Shown here piece by piece: positions 30,971-39,976 of a stretch of 44,749 nucleotides of DNA. The notes below the pieces were generated by a model. It was not told where the DNA came from. It searched no databases and saw nothing but the letters and a program-made list of their open reading frames with translations. A program made the translations under genes and the position numbers. Within the stretch, counting starts at the first letter, position 1. Every line of letters begins with the position of its first letter. The DNA is from Oscillospiraceae bacterium (lineage in GTDB: Bacteria > Bacillota > Clostridia > Oscillospirales > Ruminococcaceae): NCBI GenBank assembly GCA_009781425.1, contig WQYC01000020.1, positions 1 through 44,749 of the forward strand. Direction: 5' to 3'.

Positions 30971-31999
30971 ATGGAACGAATGTACAAAATTTTTGAAGCT
31001 ATAGTTGATGAGTATATCCGCACGGGTGAGCCGATTGGCTCGAAAGCTGTGAAGGAGAAGCTTGGCTTCCCCGTGTCGAGCGCGACGATTCGCAACGAAA
31101 TGGCTTCGCTCGAGGCGCAGGGGTATCTAAACCACCCGCATACCTCGGCAGGGCGCGTGCCGACTATAAAAGGCTATCGCTTCTATATTGAGCGCATGAT
31201 GAATGAAAATCCGCGCACCCTCGCCGAAAGCGAGAAGGAAGAAATCGACGATTTCTTCAGTAAAATCAGCGGCGACTTTGACGACGAGCTTCTGATTGAA
31301 AGCGCGTCGCACGCTCTTGCCGAGCTTACGAATTGCGCGATTGTTTCAACCAACATGACCGCACGGTTTTCGGTAATTACGAAGGTCGAGCTGATTCCGA
31401 CAGGGCGTAGGGTTTATGTGCTTCTGCTGATTACTTCAGAGGGCAATATCAAGAACCGCGTCTGCCGTTTGAGCTTCGATTTAACTGGCGAGCAAATGGA
31501 ATTTTTCACAGGATTCCTTAATGAAAACCTTGCAGGCTTGAATCTTGCGAATATTTCAGAGGAGTACATTGAGGAGCTCGCCGCCGCGCTCGGAAGCTAC
31601 ATGATGACGCTTTCGCCGCTGCTCAAAGCCGTCGCGGACTTATCAAAAGAAGTCGCGGAAAAGCGCGTAATGCTGAAAGGCGAAACGAACCTGATTGCAC
31701 GGGAAGAACTGCAAAAGAATGAAATAATTTCGCTGCTCGAAAGCAGGAACGAGTTTTCGGAGCTTTTAGACACAGCGTTCTCGGGTATAAACGTCATGCT
31801 CGGCAAGGAAAAAGATACGTTCGTGGTGGAGAACTCCAGCATTATCACAGGCAGCTTCAATAAAGGGAATAAGCAGGCGGGCTCGTTCGGGGTCATTGGC
31901 CCTATGCGGCTTGACTACAAAAAAATTATCCCTTATATAGAATATTTCGCGGACAAGATGACGGTTCTGCTGTCGCTGTCCGACGAAGAAGAAATGTAG
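30971..31999 (+). CDS. hrcA: Heat-inducible transcription repressor HrcA
   Basis: A 342-residue protein of normal length. The N-terminal winged helix reads YKIFEAIVDEYIRTGEPIGS, then PVSSATIRNEMASLEAQGYL and HPHTSAGRVPTIKGYRFYI, the family hallmark; the rest is the dimerisation/GAF-like region. It represses its own operon through the CIRCE sites just upstream, with GroEL usually modulating its activity. GAGGGTG precedes the ATG. Its stop codon lies in a GTAGGG repeat end. Confidence 0.97.
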   Translation: MERMYKIFEAIVDEYIRTGEPIGSKAVKEKLGFPVSSATIRNEMASLEAQGYLNHPHTSAGRVPTIKGYRFYIERMMNENPRTLAESEKEEIDDFFSKISGDFDDELLIESASHALAELTNCAIVSTNMTARFSVITKVELIPTGRRVYVLLLITSEGNIKNRVCRLSFDLTGEQMEFFTGFLNENLAGLNLANISEEYIEELAAALGSYMMTLSPLLKAVADLSKEVAEKRVMLKGETNLIAREELQKNEIISLLESRNEFSELLDTAFSGINVMLGKEKDTFVVENSSIITGSFNKGNKQAGSFGVIGPMRLDYKKIIPYIEYFADKMTVLLSLSDEEEM

Positions 32000-32020
32000 G
32001 GGCGATTATTAATCGCCCGC
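31995..32020. repeat. REP-like palindrome after hrcA
   Basis: TGTAGG then GGCGATTATTAATCGCCC, a short palindrome that supplies the TAG stop of hrcA, as 2380-2405 does for the PHP gene. Confidence 0.6.
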
Positions 32021-32045
32021 AAAAGACAACAGAAGGAGGTACAAA

Positions 32046-32558
32046 ATGGCAAAGAAAGAAAAACCCGTAGGGAACGACGCCCACGGCGTTCCGCAAGAAG
32101 AAATGCATAATGATGTTACCCCGCAAGAAACAGAAACCCCGCAAGAACCAACCGAACTTGAAAAACTAAAAGACCAACTTCTCCGCACCATAGCGGAGTA
32201 CGACAACTACCGCAAGCGCACCGCGCGGGAGCGCATTGAGCTTGAAGCTGATATTGTCGCAAAAACAATCACGGGAATACTGCCTGCTCTTGATAATTTG
32301 GAACGCGCACTGCTGGCGGAGTGCAAGGACGAGAATTACAAAAAAGGCATCGAAATGATTCACGGCAGTTTTCTTGAAACGCTGAAAAGCTTAGGCGTTG
32401 AAGAAGTCGTTGAAGAAGATTTTGACCCTGCGGTTCATCAAGCTGTACAGCACGTTGAAAGCGAACTTGAAAGCGGCAAAGTTGTGCAGACATTTCAAAA
32501 AGGTTATAAAATCGGAAACAAAATTATAAGATTCGCGATGGTTTCAATCGCGCAGTAG
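32046..32558 (+). CDS. grpE: Nucleotide exchange factor GrpE
   Basis: A 170-residue co-chaperone that drives ADP release from DnaK. The long helix and four-helix bundle read [20 protein letters not shown], then [12 protein letters not shown], and the beta domain reads [20 protein letters not shown] and [24 protein letters not shown] lies before the ATG. Residues about 8-17 ([10 protein letters not shown]) are encoded by a REP-like palindrome inserted in frame, so the disordered N-terminus has been extended by a repeat. It lies between hrcA and dnaK with short gaps. Confidence 0.95.
   Translation: MAKKEKPVGNDAHGVPQEEMHNDVTPQETETPQEPTELEKLKDQLLRTIAEYDNYRKRTARERIELEADIVAKTITGILPALDNLERALLAECKDENYKKGIEMIHGSFLETLKSLGVEEVVEEDFDPAVHQAVQHVESELESGKVVQTFQKGYKIGNKIIRFAMVSIAQ
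32067..32094. repeat. REP-like element inside grpE
   Basis: GTAGGGAACGACGCCCACGG and the following CGTTCCGC, with GGAACG/CGTTCC arms. It resembles the hrcA leader repeat start GTAGGGAACGC and keeps the grpE frame open. Confidence 0.6.
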
Positions 32559-32578
32559 AATTTAAGGAGGAAACAAAA

Positions 32579-34405
32579 ATGGCAAAAATGATAGGAATAG
32601 ACCTCGGCACAACCAACTCGTGCGTATCTGTAATCGAGGGCGGTGAAGCTACCGTCATCACCAACAGCGAGGGAGCAAGAACGACGCCTTCCGTAGTCGC
32701 GTTCACAAAAGACGGCGAAAGACTCATAGGTCAGCTCGCAAAAAACCAGTCGGTCACAAACCCCGACAAGACAGTTATGTCCATAAAAAGACACATGGGC
32801 AGCGACCATAAAACCGATATTGACGGCAAAAAATACACACCGCAGGAAATTTCCGCGATGATTCTGCAGAAGCTCAAAACTGACGCAGAAGCCTATCTCG
32901 GCGAAAAAGTAGGCGACGCGGTAATTACCGTTCCCGCGTACTTTACCGACTCGCAAAGGCAAGCGACCAAGGACGCGGGGCAAATCGCAGGACTCAACGT
33001 ACACAGAATCATTAACGAGCCCACAGCGGCGGCGCTTGCCTACGGCATTGACAAGGGCGACGAGCAGAAAATCATCGTTTATGACCTCGGCGGCGGAACG
33101 TTCGACGTGTCAATTATCGAAATCGGCGACGGCGTTCAGGAGGTTCTTGCGACAGCCGGAAATAATAAGCTCGGCGGCGACGACTTCGACGAGAGAATCA
33201 TGAACTACCTCATGGCGGAGTTCAAGAAGTCTGACGGCGTTGACCTCAGCAAGGACAAATTCGCTATGCAGAGGCTCAAGGACGAAGCCGAAAAAGCGAA
33301 GATTACCCTTTCGGGCGCAGCGAGCGTAGATGTAAATATACCTTATATAACAGCGGACGCAAGCGGCCCTAAGCACATGAATGTGCCGCTCACAAGAGCG
33401 AAGTTCAACGAGCTTACCGCAGACTTAATCGAAAAGACTATGGTGCCTTTGAAGCAAGCGGTTGCGGACTCGGGCGTGAAAACAAGCGAAATCGACAAAA
33501 TCCTGCTCGTGGGCGGTTCTACGAGAATCCCTGCAGTACAGGACGCTGTGAAAAGCTTCATCGGCAAAGAGCCTTTCAAGGGGATAAACCCTGACGAGTG
33601 CGTGGCGATGGGCGCGGCGATTCAAGCAGGCGTGCTTAACAAGGAAGTAACAGGATTGCTTCTGCTTGACGTAACTCCGCTTTCGCTCGGAATCGAAACT
33701 GCGGGCGGCGTTTGCACCCGTATGATTGACAGAAACACCACGATTCCTACCAAAAAATCGCAGGTTTATTCAACCTATTCGGACAACCAGCCGAGCGTGG
33801 ATATTAATATTTTGCAAGGCGAGCGTGATTTCGCAAAGGACAACAAATCAATCGGACTTTTCAGACTTGACGGCATTGCGCCCGCACCGCGCGGCGTACC
33901 GCAGATTGAAGTTACCTTCGACATCGACGCGAACGGTATCGTTAACGTCACTGCATTAGACAAAGGCACAGGCAAGTCGCAGAACATCTCAATCACAGCT
34001 TCCACCAACATGAGCAAGGACGATATTGACAAAGCGGTCAAGGAAGCTGAAGCCTTTGCGGAAGAGGACAAAAAGCGCAAGGAAGAGGTCGAAGCACGCA
34101 ACGATGCTGACCAGGCGGTTTATCAGATTGAAAAGTCGATTGCTGACTTCGGCGAGAAAATCACCGACGATGACAAGGCGAAATTGCAGCCGAAAATCGG
34201 CGAGCTGAAAGAGGCGTTAAAAGGCGAGGACATCGAGAAAATCAAGTCGCTGAAGGAAGAATTAATGAAAGAAGCGCAGGAGATTTTCGGGCGGATTTAT
34301 CAAGAAGCGGGAGCAGCAGCGCAGCAAGCAGACGTGAGCGGCGCAGGAAGCGCGGAGGCTTCTATGGGTGATGAAAATGTGGTAGATGCGGATTTTGAGG
34401 AGTAG
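32579..34405 (+). CDS. dnaK: Chaperone DnaK (Hsp70)
   Basis: A 608-residue Hsp70 of typical Firmicute length. The actin-like ATPase domain opens [20 protein letters not shown], with [26 protein letters not shown] and [14 protein letters not shown]. The substrate-binding domain starts at [19 protein letters not shown]. The C-terminal lid is followed by a short [14 protein letters not shown] tail. AAGGAGG precedes the ATG. It works with GrpE and DnaJ, whose genes flank it, but dnaJ is separated from it by the HEPN gene. Confidence 0.98.
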   Translation: MAKMIGIDLGTTNSCVSVIEGGEATVITNSEGARTTPSVVAFTKDGERLIGQLAKNQSVTNPDKTVMSIKRHMGSDHKTDIDGKKYTPQEISAMILQKLKTDAEAYLGEKVGDAVITVPAYFTDSQRQATKDAGQIAGLNVHRIINEPTAAALAYGIDKGDEQKIIVYDLGGGTFDVSIIEIGDGVQEVLATAGNNKLGGDDFDERIMNYLMAEFKKSDGVDLSKDKFAMQRLKDEAEKAKITLSGAASVDVNIPYITADASGPKHMNVPLTRAKFNELTADLIEKTMVPLKQAVADSGVKTSEIDKILLVGGSTRIPAVQDAVKSFIGKEPFKGINPDECVAMGAAIQAGVLNKEVTGLLLLDVTPLSLGIETAGGVCTRMIDRNTTIPTKKSQVYSTYSDNQPSVDINILQGERDFAKDNKSIGLFRLDGIAPAPRGVPQIEVTFDIDANGIVNVTALDKGTGKSQNISITASTNMSKDDIDKAVKEAEAFAEEDKKRKEEVEARNDADQAVYQIEKSIADFGEKITDDDKAKLQPKIGELKEALKGEDIEKIKSLKEELMKEAQEIFGRIYQEAGAAAQQADVSGAGSAEASMGDENVVDADFEE

Positions 34406-34410
34406 ATAAA

Positions 34411-34447
34411 AACATGGGGAACGCCGCAAGGCGGCGTTCCTGTTTTG
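34411..34447 (+). terminator. Hairpin after dnaK
   Basis: GGAACGCCGC pairs with GCGGCGTTCC, followed by TGTTTTG. It may attenuate transcription into the HEPN gene and dnaJ, or be another REP-like element. Confidence 0.55.
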
Positions 34448-34471
34448 TGAACAATGAAAGGATATAGATAA

Positions 34472-35341
34472 ATGTACTATACAATGGAAATAGATGAATT
34501 ACGTTCGCTTTGTAGAAAACATATTGAATCATTAGAATATTGGGCAAAACGATTAATTGATGAAAAACTTTCAAGTAAGTATGGAAATAATTTTTATAAT
34601 CATATTAATGAAAATGGCGAACCAATAATCAAAAAATCAATAAAAGAAAAGGCAGAAAGACTTAAAAGAGATAATCCCCAACGTTTTAACAGGTTTGTTG
34701 ATTCTCTCTTTTTTGAAGATATAATCCATATTTTATGTAATCCGAAATTTTATAATGATTTATTTAAAGAAGCACTTAGTTATAGTTATCCGCAAGGTAA
34801 AGAAATGGTTCGTGAATACTTGAATAGAATATTACCTGTAAGAAATTCTCTTTCACATTCAAATCCAATTTCTGTAAGGCAAGCAGAACAAGTTATTTGT
34901 TATAGTAATGATTTTATTGATAGTTTAAAAGAATATTATAAAATAAAGGGATTGGAAAATATGTTTAATGTACCTACAATTATTAAAGCTACTGATTCGT
35001 TAGGTAATGAATTTTACCCAAGTGATTATAGAGTATTAAACATTATTTCTGTCAGAGATAAAAATGGAATTTTTAGAATAGGTGATACATATAACATTAC
35101 CATTGAGGTAGACCCTTCCTTTGAGCAATCATCTTATACTATTCACTGGATTGAAAAAAATACGTATTTAAGGGAAGATTTGATAAATTCATTTATGTAT
35201 CATAAGACATTTGAAACGAAAGATGTTGGTTATCAATTTAATATAGGTATTGAAATAATAACTAACAATGATTGGCACAAACATATTCATCGCGATGATT
35301 ATGTAAACTTTATTGTAACTGTTTTACCACCCGGTTCTTAA
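34472..35341 (+). CDS. HEPN-domain protein of unknown function, inserted between dnaK and dnaJ
   Basis: A 289-residue protein unlike its neighbours in base use (clearly AT-rich, with AAT/AAA/TTA codons). The N-terminal helical part ends in VRNSLSHSNP, whose R124-N-x3-H129 is the catalytic RNxxxH motif of HEPN ribonucleases; the preceding helices (LEYWAKRLIDEKLSSKYGNN) resemble Swt1-type HEPN domains. From about residue 170 a beta-rich domain follows (IKATDSLGNEFYP, IGDTYNITIEV, YTIHWIEKN), perhaps immunoglobulin-like. No signal peptide. AAAGGA precedes the ATG. Position in the heat-shock operon would make it stress-induced. A toxin or defence RNase is plausible but unproven. Confidence 0.75.
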   Translation: MYYTMEIDELRSLCRKHIESLEYWAKRLIDEKLSSKYGNNFYNHINENGEPIIKKSIKEKAERLKRDNPQRFNRFVDSLFFEDIIHILCNPKFYNDLFKEALSYSYPQGKEMVREYLNRILPVRNSLSHSNPISVRQAEQVICYSNDFIDSLKEYYKIKGLENMFNVPTIIKATDSLGNEFYPSDYRVLNIISVRDKNGIFRIGDTYNITIEVDPSFEQSSYTIHWIEKNTYLREDLINSFMYHKTFETKDVGYQFNIGIEIITNNDWHKHIHRDDYVNFIVTVLPPGS

Positions 35342-35353
35342 AAGAGGTTTATT

Positions 35354-35527
35354 ATGTCCCCCGAAAAAGAAAAAATCAACTGCTTCCACTGCGCGCATTT
35401 CGTCACGACATGGGAGCCGAAATACCCTAAGGGCTGTGCGCTGTTTGGCATAAAAACGGCGCAGATGCCTTCTGTTCTTGTTTTTAATTCGACCGGCGAG
35501 CCTTGCAACGGATTCATAAAAAAATAG
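35354..35527 (+). CDS. Small four-cysteine protein, zinc-ribbon-like
   Basis: A 57-residue protein, [16 protein letters not shown] at the start, with C10-x2-C13, C28 and C51 as probable zinc ligands and the segment [13 protein letters not shown] near the middle. Close relatives with WEPKYPKGC and [10 protein letters not shown] are familiar as a conserved small Firmicute protein sometimes labelled uracil-DNA-glycosylase-like, but it has no glycosylase motif. GAGG precedes the ATG, 12 bases after the HEPN stop. Its codon use fits the chromosome, so it was probably there before the HEPN gene. Confidence 0.75.
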   Translation: MSPEKEKINCFHCAHFVTTWEPKYPKGCALFGIKTAQMPSVLVFNSTGEPCNGFIKK

Positions 35528-35550
35528 ATTATAGACATGAGGAAAAAATT

Positions 35551-36732
35551 ATGGCAGATAACAAAAGAGATTATTACGACGTGCTGGGACTGCAAAAGGG
35601 TGCAAGCGAGGAGGAGGTCAAGAAAGCCTACCGCAAGCTTGCCAAGCAGTATCACCCCGACCTAAACCCCGATGACAAGCAGGCGGAAGCCAAGTTCAAG
35701 GAAGTGAACGAGGCGAACGACGTGCTTTCCGATGCGCAGAAGCGCCAGCGTTACGACCAGTTCGGGCACGCAGGCGTTGACCCGAGCTACGGCGGGGGCG
35801 GAGGCTTCGGCGGCTTTGGTGGGTTCGGCGGGGGGTTCGGCGGCGACGGAATTGACCTCGGGGACATCTTCGATTCGATTTTCGGGGGCGGCGGCGGACG
35901 GCGCGCTTCGCAGGCTTCAGGGCCGCGGCGCGGCTCGGATATTGCGATTAGTATTGACATCAGCTTCATGGAAGCCTGCAAAGGCGTAACCCACGAGATT
36001 GAAATAAACCGCGCCGAAACCTGCGACACCTGCAATGGTAACGGCGCGAAGCCCGGCACAACCCCGAAAACCTGCTCCGAGTGCGGCGGACAGGGGAAGA
36101 TTCGGATTCAACAGCGTACTATTATGGGTTCAATTTCCACCACGCAAACCTGCTCGCATTGTCACGGCAAGGGTAAAATTATCGAAACGCCCTGCACAAC
36201 CTGTAACGGCGCGGGACGGGTTCAAAAGCGTAAGAAAGTGTCGGTCGGCGTACCTGCAGGAATCGACGACGGGCAGACGCTCAGAGTCCACAGTGAGGGC
36301 AATGTCGGCACGAACGGCGGCGGCAAGGGCGACTTGAACGTGCGGATTTCCGTGCGGCGCGACCCGCTGTTTGAGCGGCGCGGCTTTGATATTCACTGCG
36401 ACATTCCTGTTACTTATTCGCAGGCGGTGCTCGGCGCGGAAATTGAAGTGCCGACGATTGACGGCGGCGTGAAGCTGACCGTCCCCGAAGGCACACAGCC
36501 GGAAACTGTTCTGCGGCTGAAGGGCAAAGGCGTGCAAAGATTACAGCGCGAGGGGCGCGGCGACCAGTTAGTGAGAGTCGTGCTTGAAGTCCCGCGGAAG
36601 CTGTCAAGCGCGCAGAAGGAATTCGTGAAGCAGTTAGACGCGCAGTTCACCGAGAAAAACTTTGAAAAGCGCGTGAAGTTTTTTGACAGAGTTAAAAAGT
36701 TCGGCGAGGATTTGAGGAAGAATTTTAGTTAG
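35551..36732 (+). CDS. dnaJ: Chaperone DnaJ (Hsp40)
   Basis: A 393-residue type I DnaJ. The J domain ([20 protein letters not shown], then HPD in QYHPDLNPD) stimulates DnaK ATPase. A Gly/Phe-rich region ([15 protein letters not shown]) follows, then four zinc-finger repeats [24 protein letters not shown] and CTTCNGAG, and the substrate-binding C-terminal domains. The start at 35551 has GAGG ahead; an upstream ATG at 35503 lies inside the four-cysteine gene and is rejected. Confidence 0.97.
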   Translation: MADNKRDYYDVLGLQKGASEEEVKKAYRKLAKQYHPDLNPDDKQAEAKFKEVNEANDVLSDAQKRQRYDQFGHAGVDPSYGGGGGFGGFGGFGGGFGGDGIDLGDIFDSIFGGGGGRRASQASGPRRGSDIAISIDISFMEACKGVTHEIEINRAETCDTCNGNGAKPGTTPKTCSECGGQGKIRIQQRTIMGSISTTQTCSHCHGKGKIIETPCTTCNGAGRVQKRKKVSVGVPAGIDDGQTLRVHSEGNVGTNGGGKGDLNVRISVRRDPLFERRGFDIHCDIPVTYSQAVLGAEIEVPTIDGGVKLTVPEGTQPETVLRLKGKGVQRLQREGRGDQLVRVVLEVPRKLSSAQKEFVKQLDAQFTEKNFEKRVKFFDRVKKFGEDLRKNFS

Positions 36733-36736
36733 GCTA

Positions 36737-36765
36737 TTGACAAATTAATTAAAACAAGATATAAT
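36737..36765 (+). promoter_or_regulatory. Promoter of the antitoxin-like RNA
   Basis: Perfect TTGACA, 17 bp, TATAAT, with no reading frame behind it. Confidence 0.8.
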
Positions 36766-36771
36766 ATAAAT

Positions 36772-36862
36772 GGATAGAGGCGAACCGGTAAGCGGTCGCC
36801 CTCAAGAAGTGCTTTAAGAATTAGCCGTCCTATTGAGAGTGGGTGCGGCTATCTCTTTTTGT
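36772..36862 (+). ncRNA. Small RNA, probable antitoxin of a type I system
   Basis: From the promoter at 36737 a transcript of about 90 bases is expected, with a GGCGA/TCGCC hairpin and a final TAGCCG/CGGCTA hairpin followed by TCTCTTTTTG. Its last part overlaps, on the opposite strand, the end of the small toxin gene by about 14 bases. No Rfam name is claimed. Confidence 0.6.
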
Positions 36863-36935
36863 TATGGCTATGCTGCATTAAATGTATCACGTTGCAGACA
36901 ACAAGTGCTAAAGTTAAAAACTCCAACCATGTCAT
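36849..36935 (-). CDS. Putative holin-like toxin, type I toxin-antitoxin
   Basis: A 28-residue peptide, MTWLEFLTLALVVCNVIHLM then QHSHNKKR: one short hydrophobic helix with a basic tail, the pattern of Hol_Tox/TxpA-like toxins of Firmicutes. GGGGGTGA precedes the ATG. It has its own promoter (37009-37038) with a long leader of about 65 bases, while a small RNA is transcribed toward it. The peptide would insert in the cell membrane. It is too short for most gene finders. Confidence 0.65.
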   Translation of the reverse strand: MTWLEFLTLALVVCNVIHLMQHSHNKKR

Positions 36936-37008
36936 AGCTTCACCCCCGTTCCGAGGGAAGATTGACCGCTAACCGCCGTTTGCACGACTTCGCCTTTATC
37001 ACGTTTTT

Positions 37009-37038
37009 ATTTTAGCATATTATGGGGCAGGTTGTCAA
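37009..37038 (-). promoter_or_regulatory. Promoter of the holin-like toxin
   Basis: Minus strand TTGACA, 18 bp, TGCTAAAAT (extended -10). Confidence 0.7.
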
Positions 37039-37044
37039 TATATA

Positions 37045-37081
37045 AACCGCGCCGAATTCCCACAAGGAAAACGGCGCGGTT
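37045..37081. terminator. Terminator beside the 252-residue protein gene
   Basis: AACCGCGCCG pairs with CGGCGCGGTT over a 17-base loop; TTTTTT follows on the plus strand and TTTATATATT on the minus strand. Confidence 0.65.
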
Positions 37082-37099
37082 AATTTTTTGCTATATTTT

Positions 37100-37858
37100 T
37101 TATGGTATTAATCCCTTTTCTCTTAAATTCCTTTCAAACGCCCAATCATCAATAAAATAAATAGCCGCTTCTCCATCTGCAACATCGAAATAAGTTGCAT
37201 AATCGGGAATAAAATGCGCACGACCCATGAAAGCACCATGATAATAAAAGCGAATGTAAGGATACCTGCTATAATCAAATGTGTAATGCGCTTTCGTTAT
37301 CTGCTGCCAGTTAGGAGCTGCATTAATAGCGGCTTCAACAGCAGCTATTATTCTATCTTTCGCAGAATCTATATCGGAATCATGAATAATATCAATTACA
37401 TATTCATAAAAGCGAAAATCATATAGCCTGCCGACTCTATCGCTTCTTATGCGTGCGGAATCTCCTATTACTAAAGAGAATTCATCTGGGCTTAAATGTT
37501 CTAAAAATGCATTTTCTATTTCTTCAAGGTAATCTGAAAATATAATTTCATGATAATTACAAATATATAATCTTTCCGGCGTAAAATATGAATCATAATG
37601 ACGAACATTTGAATAATAAACATTAAAATAAACATCATTTTCATCTTTAAATGTGTAAACGGTTTTTCCTCTTCCGCTAATAGGTAATTGAACTACATCG
37701 GTTGATATGTATTCATAGCCAATAGTGAGCGAACTATCTAAAATACCTTCAATCACTTTTAATGCATTATGTTTGTTTTGTATGGAAACTATTGCAATAA
37801 CCGTTATTATCGGAATAAAAATAATAATGATAATGGTTATTATACATCCTTTTTTCAA
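37100..37858 (-). CDS. Membrane-anchored protein of unknown function
   Basis: A 252-residue protein with one N-terminal anchor helix (KKGCIITIIIIIFIPIITVI) and an external domain rich in tyrosine and acidic residues (ISTDVVQLPISGRGKTVYTF, RFYEYVIDIIHDSD). I do not recognise a family. The cysteine at position 5 is before the helix, so it is not a lipobox. It is AT-rich compared with the flanking DUF5050 gene. It lies between two terminators and is probably transcribed alone. Confidence 0.65.
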   Translation of the reverse strand: MKKGCIITIIIIIFIPIITVIAIVSIQNKHNALKVIEGILDSSLTIGYEYISTDVVQLPISGRGKTVYTFKDENDVYFNVYYSNVRHYDSYFTPERLYICNYHEIIFSDYLEEIENAFLEHLSPDEFSLVIGDSARIRSDRVGRLYDFRFYEYVIDIIHDSDIDSAKDRIIAAVEAAINAAPNWQQITKAHYTFDYSRYPYIRFYYHGAFMGRAHFIPDYATYFDVADGEAAIYFIDDWAFERNLREKGLIP

Positions 37859-37881
37859 ATTTACTATCCTCCACGAAATTA

Positions 37882-37905
37882 AAGGGCGGAATGAAATCCG
37901 CCCTT
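37882..37905. terminator. Terminator between the DUF5050 gene and the unknown gene
   Basis: AAGGGCGGA pairs with TCCGCCCTT over six bases; TTATTTTTTATT follows on the plus strand. It sits just after the DUF5050 stop codon. Confidence 0.65.
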
Positions 37906-37913
37906 GTTATTTT

Positions 37914-39179
37914 TTATTCCACCCTCTGCCAATCCGAGCCGTCCTTGCGCAGTCTGTAAAGCTCGTACACGCCCGGCGTTTTCGAGCCGTCGTAGTAGAC
38001 GAAGTCGCCCGCTATGTTCACATATTTGCAGTAATTTTCGGAGAGCAGTGTTTCCTCCGTGCCGTCTGTGCGGACCTTGTAAAGCACGCCGCCGTCGTCG
38101 GCATTGTGGTAAAACACCCAGTCGTCTGTTGCGTTAACCTCATACGTCGCGCATTGGTTGAGCTTGATTTTATCCTCGCCGTCAATGCTCATGCTGTAAA
38201 GGCATTTATCGTCGCTCATGTTGCTGTAAAAAATCCTGTCGCCGACGACGTTTATGTAATAGCTGATGTCGTTGTTGACCTTTGTGCGCTCCGAGCCGTC
38301 GTTGCGGACTTTGTAAACGCAGTTATTATCGCCTAAATTCTGATAATAAACCCAGTCGCCGACCGCGTTGACATAGTCGCACCTGTCCTTGCCGATTTTC
38401 GTGCGCTCAGAGCCGTCAAGCTTCATTTTATAAAGACACCAGTTATCGGTACGGTTTTGGTAGTAAATCCACTCGCCCGCTACGTTCGCGTCATGGCTGT
38501 CGTCGTCGTTGAGCTTGGTTTTATCCGTGCCGTCGGTGCGTATGCGGTAAATCCGCCAGCCCTCGTCGAAGTTGCAATAATAAACCCAGTCGCCGACAAC
38601 GTTTATGTAATAAGTTTTATCGCTGTTTAGCTGCACCTTTTCGCCTGTGTTTATATTAACCTTGAAGAGCCAGTTGTGCGAGCTGCTGTTTTGATAATAA
38701 ATCCAGTCATCTTTAATTGCAACGAAGCCGCCGTTTGAAAGGTTTCCCGTGCTGTTGCCGTATTCGATTCCCGCTTCGGCTTCGAGAACGGGCTCCGGTT
38801 CAGGCTCGGGAATTGGTTCAGGCTCCGGTTCAAGCTCGGTAATTGGTTCAGGCTCCGGTTCAGGAACAGGTTCGGGTTCAAAAACAGGTTCAGGTTCCAG
38901 TTCAATTTCCGGCTCAGGCTCGAAAAAAGGTTCCGGTTCCGGCTCGGGAATAGCTTCAAGCTCGATTTCCGGTTCCGGCTCAAAAAAAGGTTCGGGAATG
39001 GGCTCGAGTATAATTTCCGGCTCAGCTTCAAAAATAGTTTCCGGTTGGGGAACTAACTCGGGCTTCAGCTCATGCTTTCTTTCTTCAATGATTGGTTGCT
39101 TTTTGCGCTTTTGTGATACCACCACGCCCGCGACCACTACAGCCGCGACAGCGGCAAGGACAAGCGGAAACTTTGCCAT
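37914..39179 (-). CDS. Surface protein with Glu-Pro stalk and DUF5050 beta-propeller
   Basis: A 421-residue protein: an N-terminal anchor helix ([18 protein letters not shown]), then about 110 residues built of E-P, P-E-P-E and P-F-F-E repeats (a rigid extended stalk), then seven units of about 40 residues with a GDWVYYxN start and a LYKxRxDGxxxTKL end, the DUF5050 pattern of a seven-bladed propeller. It is probably displayed outside the cell; the ligand is unknown. AAGGAG precedes the ATG, and a consensus promoter lies 41 bases upstream. The stalk DNA is a degenerate hexamer repeat prone to length change. Confidence 0.85.
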   Translation of the reverse strand: MAKFPLVLAAVAAVVVAGVVVSQKRKKQPIIEERKHELKPELVPQPETIFEAEPEIILEPIPEPFFEPEPEIELEAIPEPEPEPFFEPEPEIELEPEPVFEPEPVPEPEPEPITELEPEPEPIPEPEPEPVLEAEAGIEYGNSTGNLSNGGFVAIKDDWIYYQNSSSHNWLFKVNINTGEKVQLNSDKTYYINVVGDWVYYCNFDEGWRIYRIRTDGTDKTKLNDDDSHDANVAGEWIYYQNRTDNWCLYKMKLDGSERTKIGKDRCDYVNAVGDWVYYQNLGDNNCVYKVRNDGSERTKVNNDISYYINVVGDRIFYSNMSDDKCLYSMSIDGEDKIKLNQCATYEVNATDDWVFYHNADDGGVLYKVRTDGTEETLLSENYCKYVNIAGDFVYYDGSKTPGVYELYRLRKDGSDWQRVE

Positions 39180-39219
39180 AATTCACCACTCCTTAACCAA
39201 AATTTTCATATACATTATA

Positions 39220-39248
39220 ATTATAACGCCCCTTGTCCTAAATGTCAA
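39220..39248 (-). promoter_or_regulatory. Promoter of the DUF5050 gene
   Basis: Minus strand TTGACA, 17 bp, TATAAT. Confidence 0.8.
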
Positions 39249-39263
39249 GCCGCATTTTATTTT

Positions 39264-39455
39264 TTATCTGTACTGATTAAGATAATTTCTGTTCTTGGGT
39301 ATGCGCGGAACCTGCGCTTCTAACGCTTCGTTCGATTTTATCGCTTCCTGCTTAGTGTGCTTTGCTTTCCCCTGTAATTCCTCGACAGGCGCGACCTCGT
39401 TAAGAGGCGGCTTCATAAAATCTGTTTCGGGGCGCTTCATGCCTTTCTTTGCCAT
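39264..39455 (-). CDS. Small hypothetical protein
   Basis: A 63-residue basic, hydrophilic protein (MAKKGMKRPETDFMKPPLNE at the start, RIPKNRNYLNQYR at the end) without membrane segment or cysteine. I recognise no family. AAAGGAG stands ahead of the ATG at 39455; a longer frame to 39506 has no such site. It lies upstream of the DUF5050 gene, which has its own promoter. Confidence 0.6.
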   Translation of the reverse strand: MAKKGMKRPETDFMKPPLNEVAPVEELQGKAKHTKQEAIKSNEALEAQVPRIPKNRNYLNQYR

Positions 39456-39525
39456 AATAAATCTCCTTTTTCTTTTATTATTCGACAATCCGCAAGTTAT
39501 ATGCAATCATTGCTTCATGAATTTG

Positions 39526-39554
39526 TTGACAAGCCTGCAATTTCGTGCTATAAT
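39526..39554 (+). promoter_or_regulatory. Promoter of the SCP2-domain gene
   Basis: TTGACA, 17 bp, TATAAT, 36 bases before the ATG. Confidence 0.8.
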
Positions 39555-39590
39555 TTTTATGACAATAAAATTTAGCAGGAGGAAATTATT

Positions 39591-39938
39591 ATGGCAGCAG
39601 CAGCAAAGATTCCGCTGGAAGATATTCTCGCGGACATCAATCAAAAAACAGCAAACTTCGACGGGAGCAGCTACAACGGATTTTTAGCACTTCAGGTAAA
39701 CTTAACCGACATTGAAAAGGTTTTTTATGTTGAGGTTAAAGAAGGCAAGCTTACAATCGCACCCTTCGAGTACAACGACCGTCAAGCAAAAATGACGATG
39801 ACATCTGCGAATTTCTCGAAAATGATTAACGGGAATCTCTCGGGGACGACGGCGTTCCTTACAGGCAAGCTCAAAATCGAAGGCAGTATCGAAAAGTGCA
39901 AAGAGCTGACAGCTCTGCTCGGCGGGAAGTCTGATTAA
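39591..39938 (+). CDS. SCP2 sterol-binding domain protein
   Basis: A 115-residue single SCP2 domain: FLALQVNLTDIEKVFYVEVK, a GKLTIAPFEYNDRQAKMTMT strand pair, FSKMINGNLSGTTAFLTGKL and IEGSIEKCKELTALL. This fold makes a hydrophobic tunnel for lipids or acyl groups; bacterial stand-alone copies have no settled role. AGGAGG lies ahead of the ATG, and it has its own promoter. A GGGCGGATTT palindrome follows the stop. Confidence 0.88.
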   Translation: MAAAAKIPLEDILADINQKTANFDGSSYNGFLALQVNLTDIEKVFYVEVKEGKLTIAPFEYNDRQAKMTMTSANFSKMINGNLSGTTAFLTGKLKIEGSIEKCKELTALLGGKSD

Positions 39939-39948
39939 TAAATTAAAA

Positions 39949-39970
39949 GGGCGGATTTTTAAATCCGCCC
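39949..39970. terminator. Palindrome between SCP2 and anti-sigma genes
   Basis: GGGCGGATTT pairs with AAATCCGCCC around TT, between convergent stop codons. It may be a terminator or another REP-like unit. Confidence 0.5.
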
Positions 39971-39976
39971 CTGCGT

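Noticed and set aside
32504-33004. Reading frame of 166 codons opposite grpE/dnaK
   Set aside because: It is the shadow of the strongly conserved dnaK frame, has no ribosome site and no recognisable domain.
38749-39276. Ser-Gly repeat frame opposite the DUF5050 stalk
   Set aside because: GSGSG repeats are what the complement of Glu-Pro codons gives; there is no start signal.
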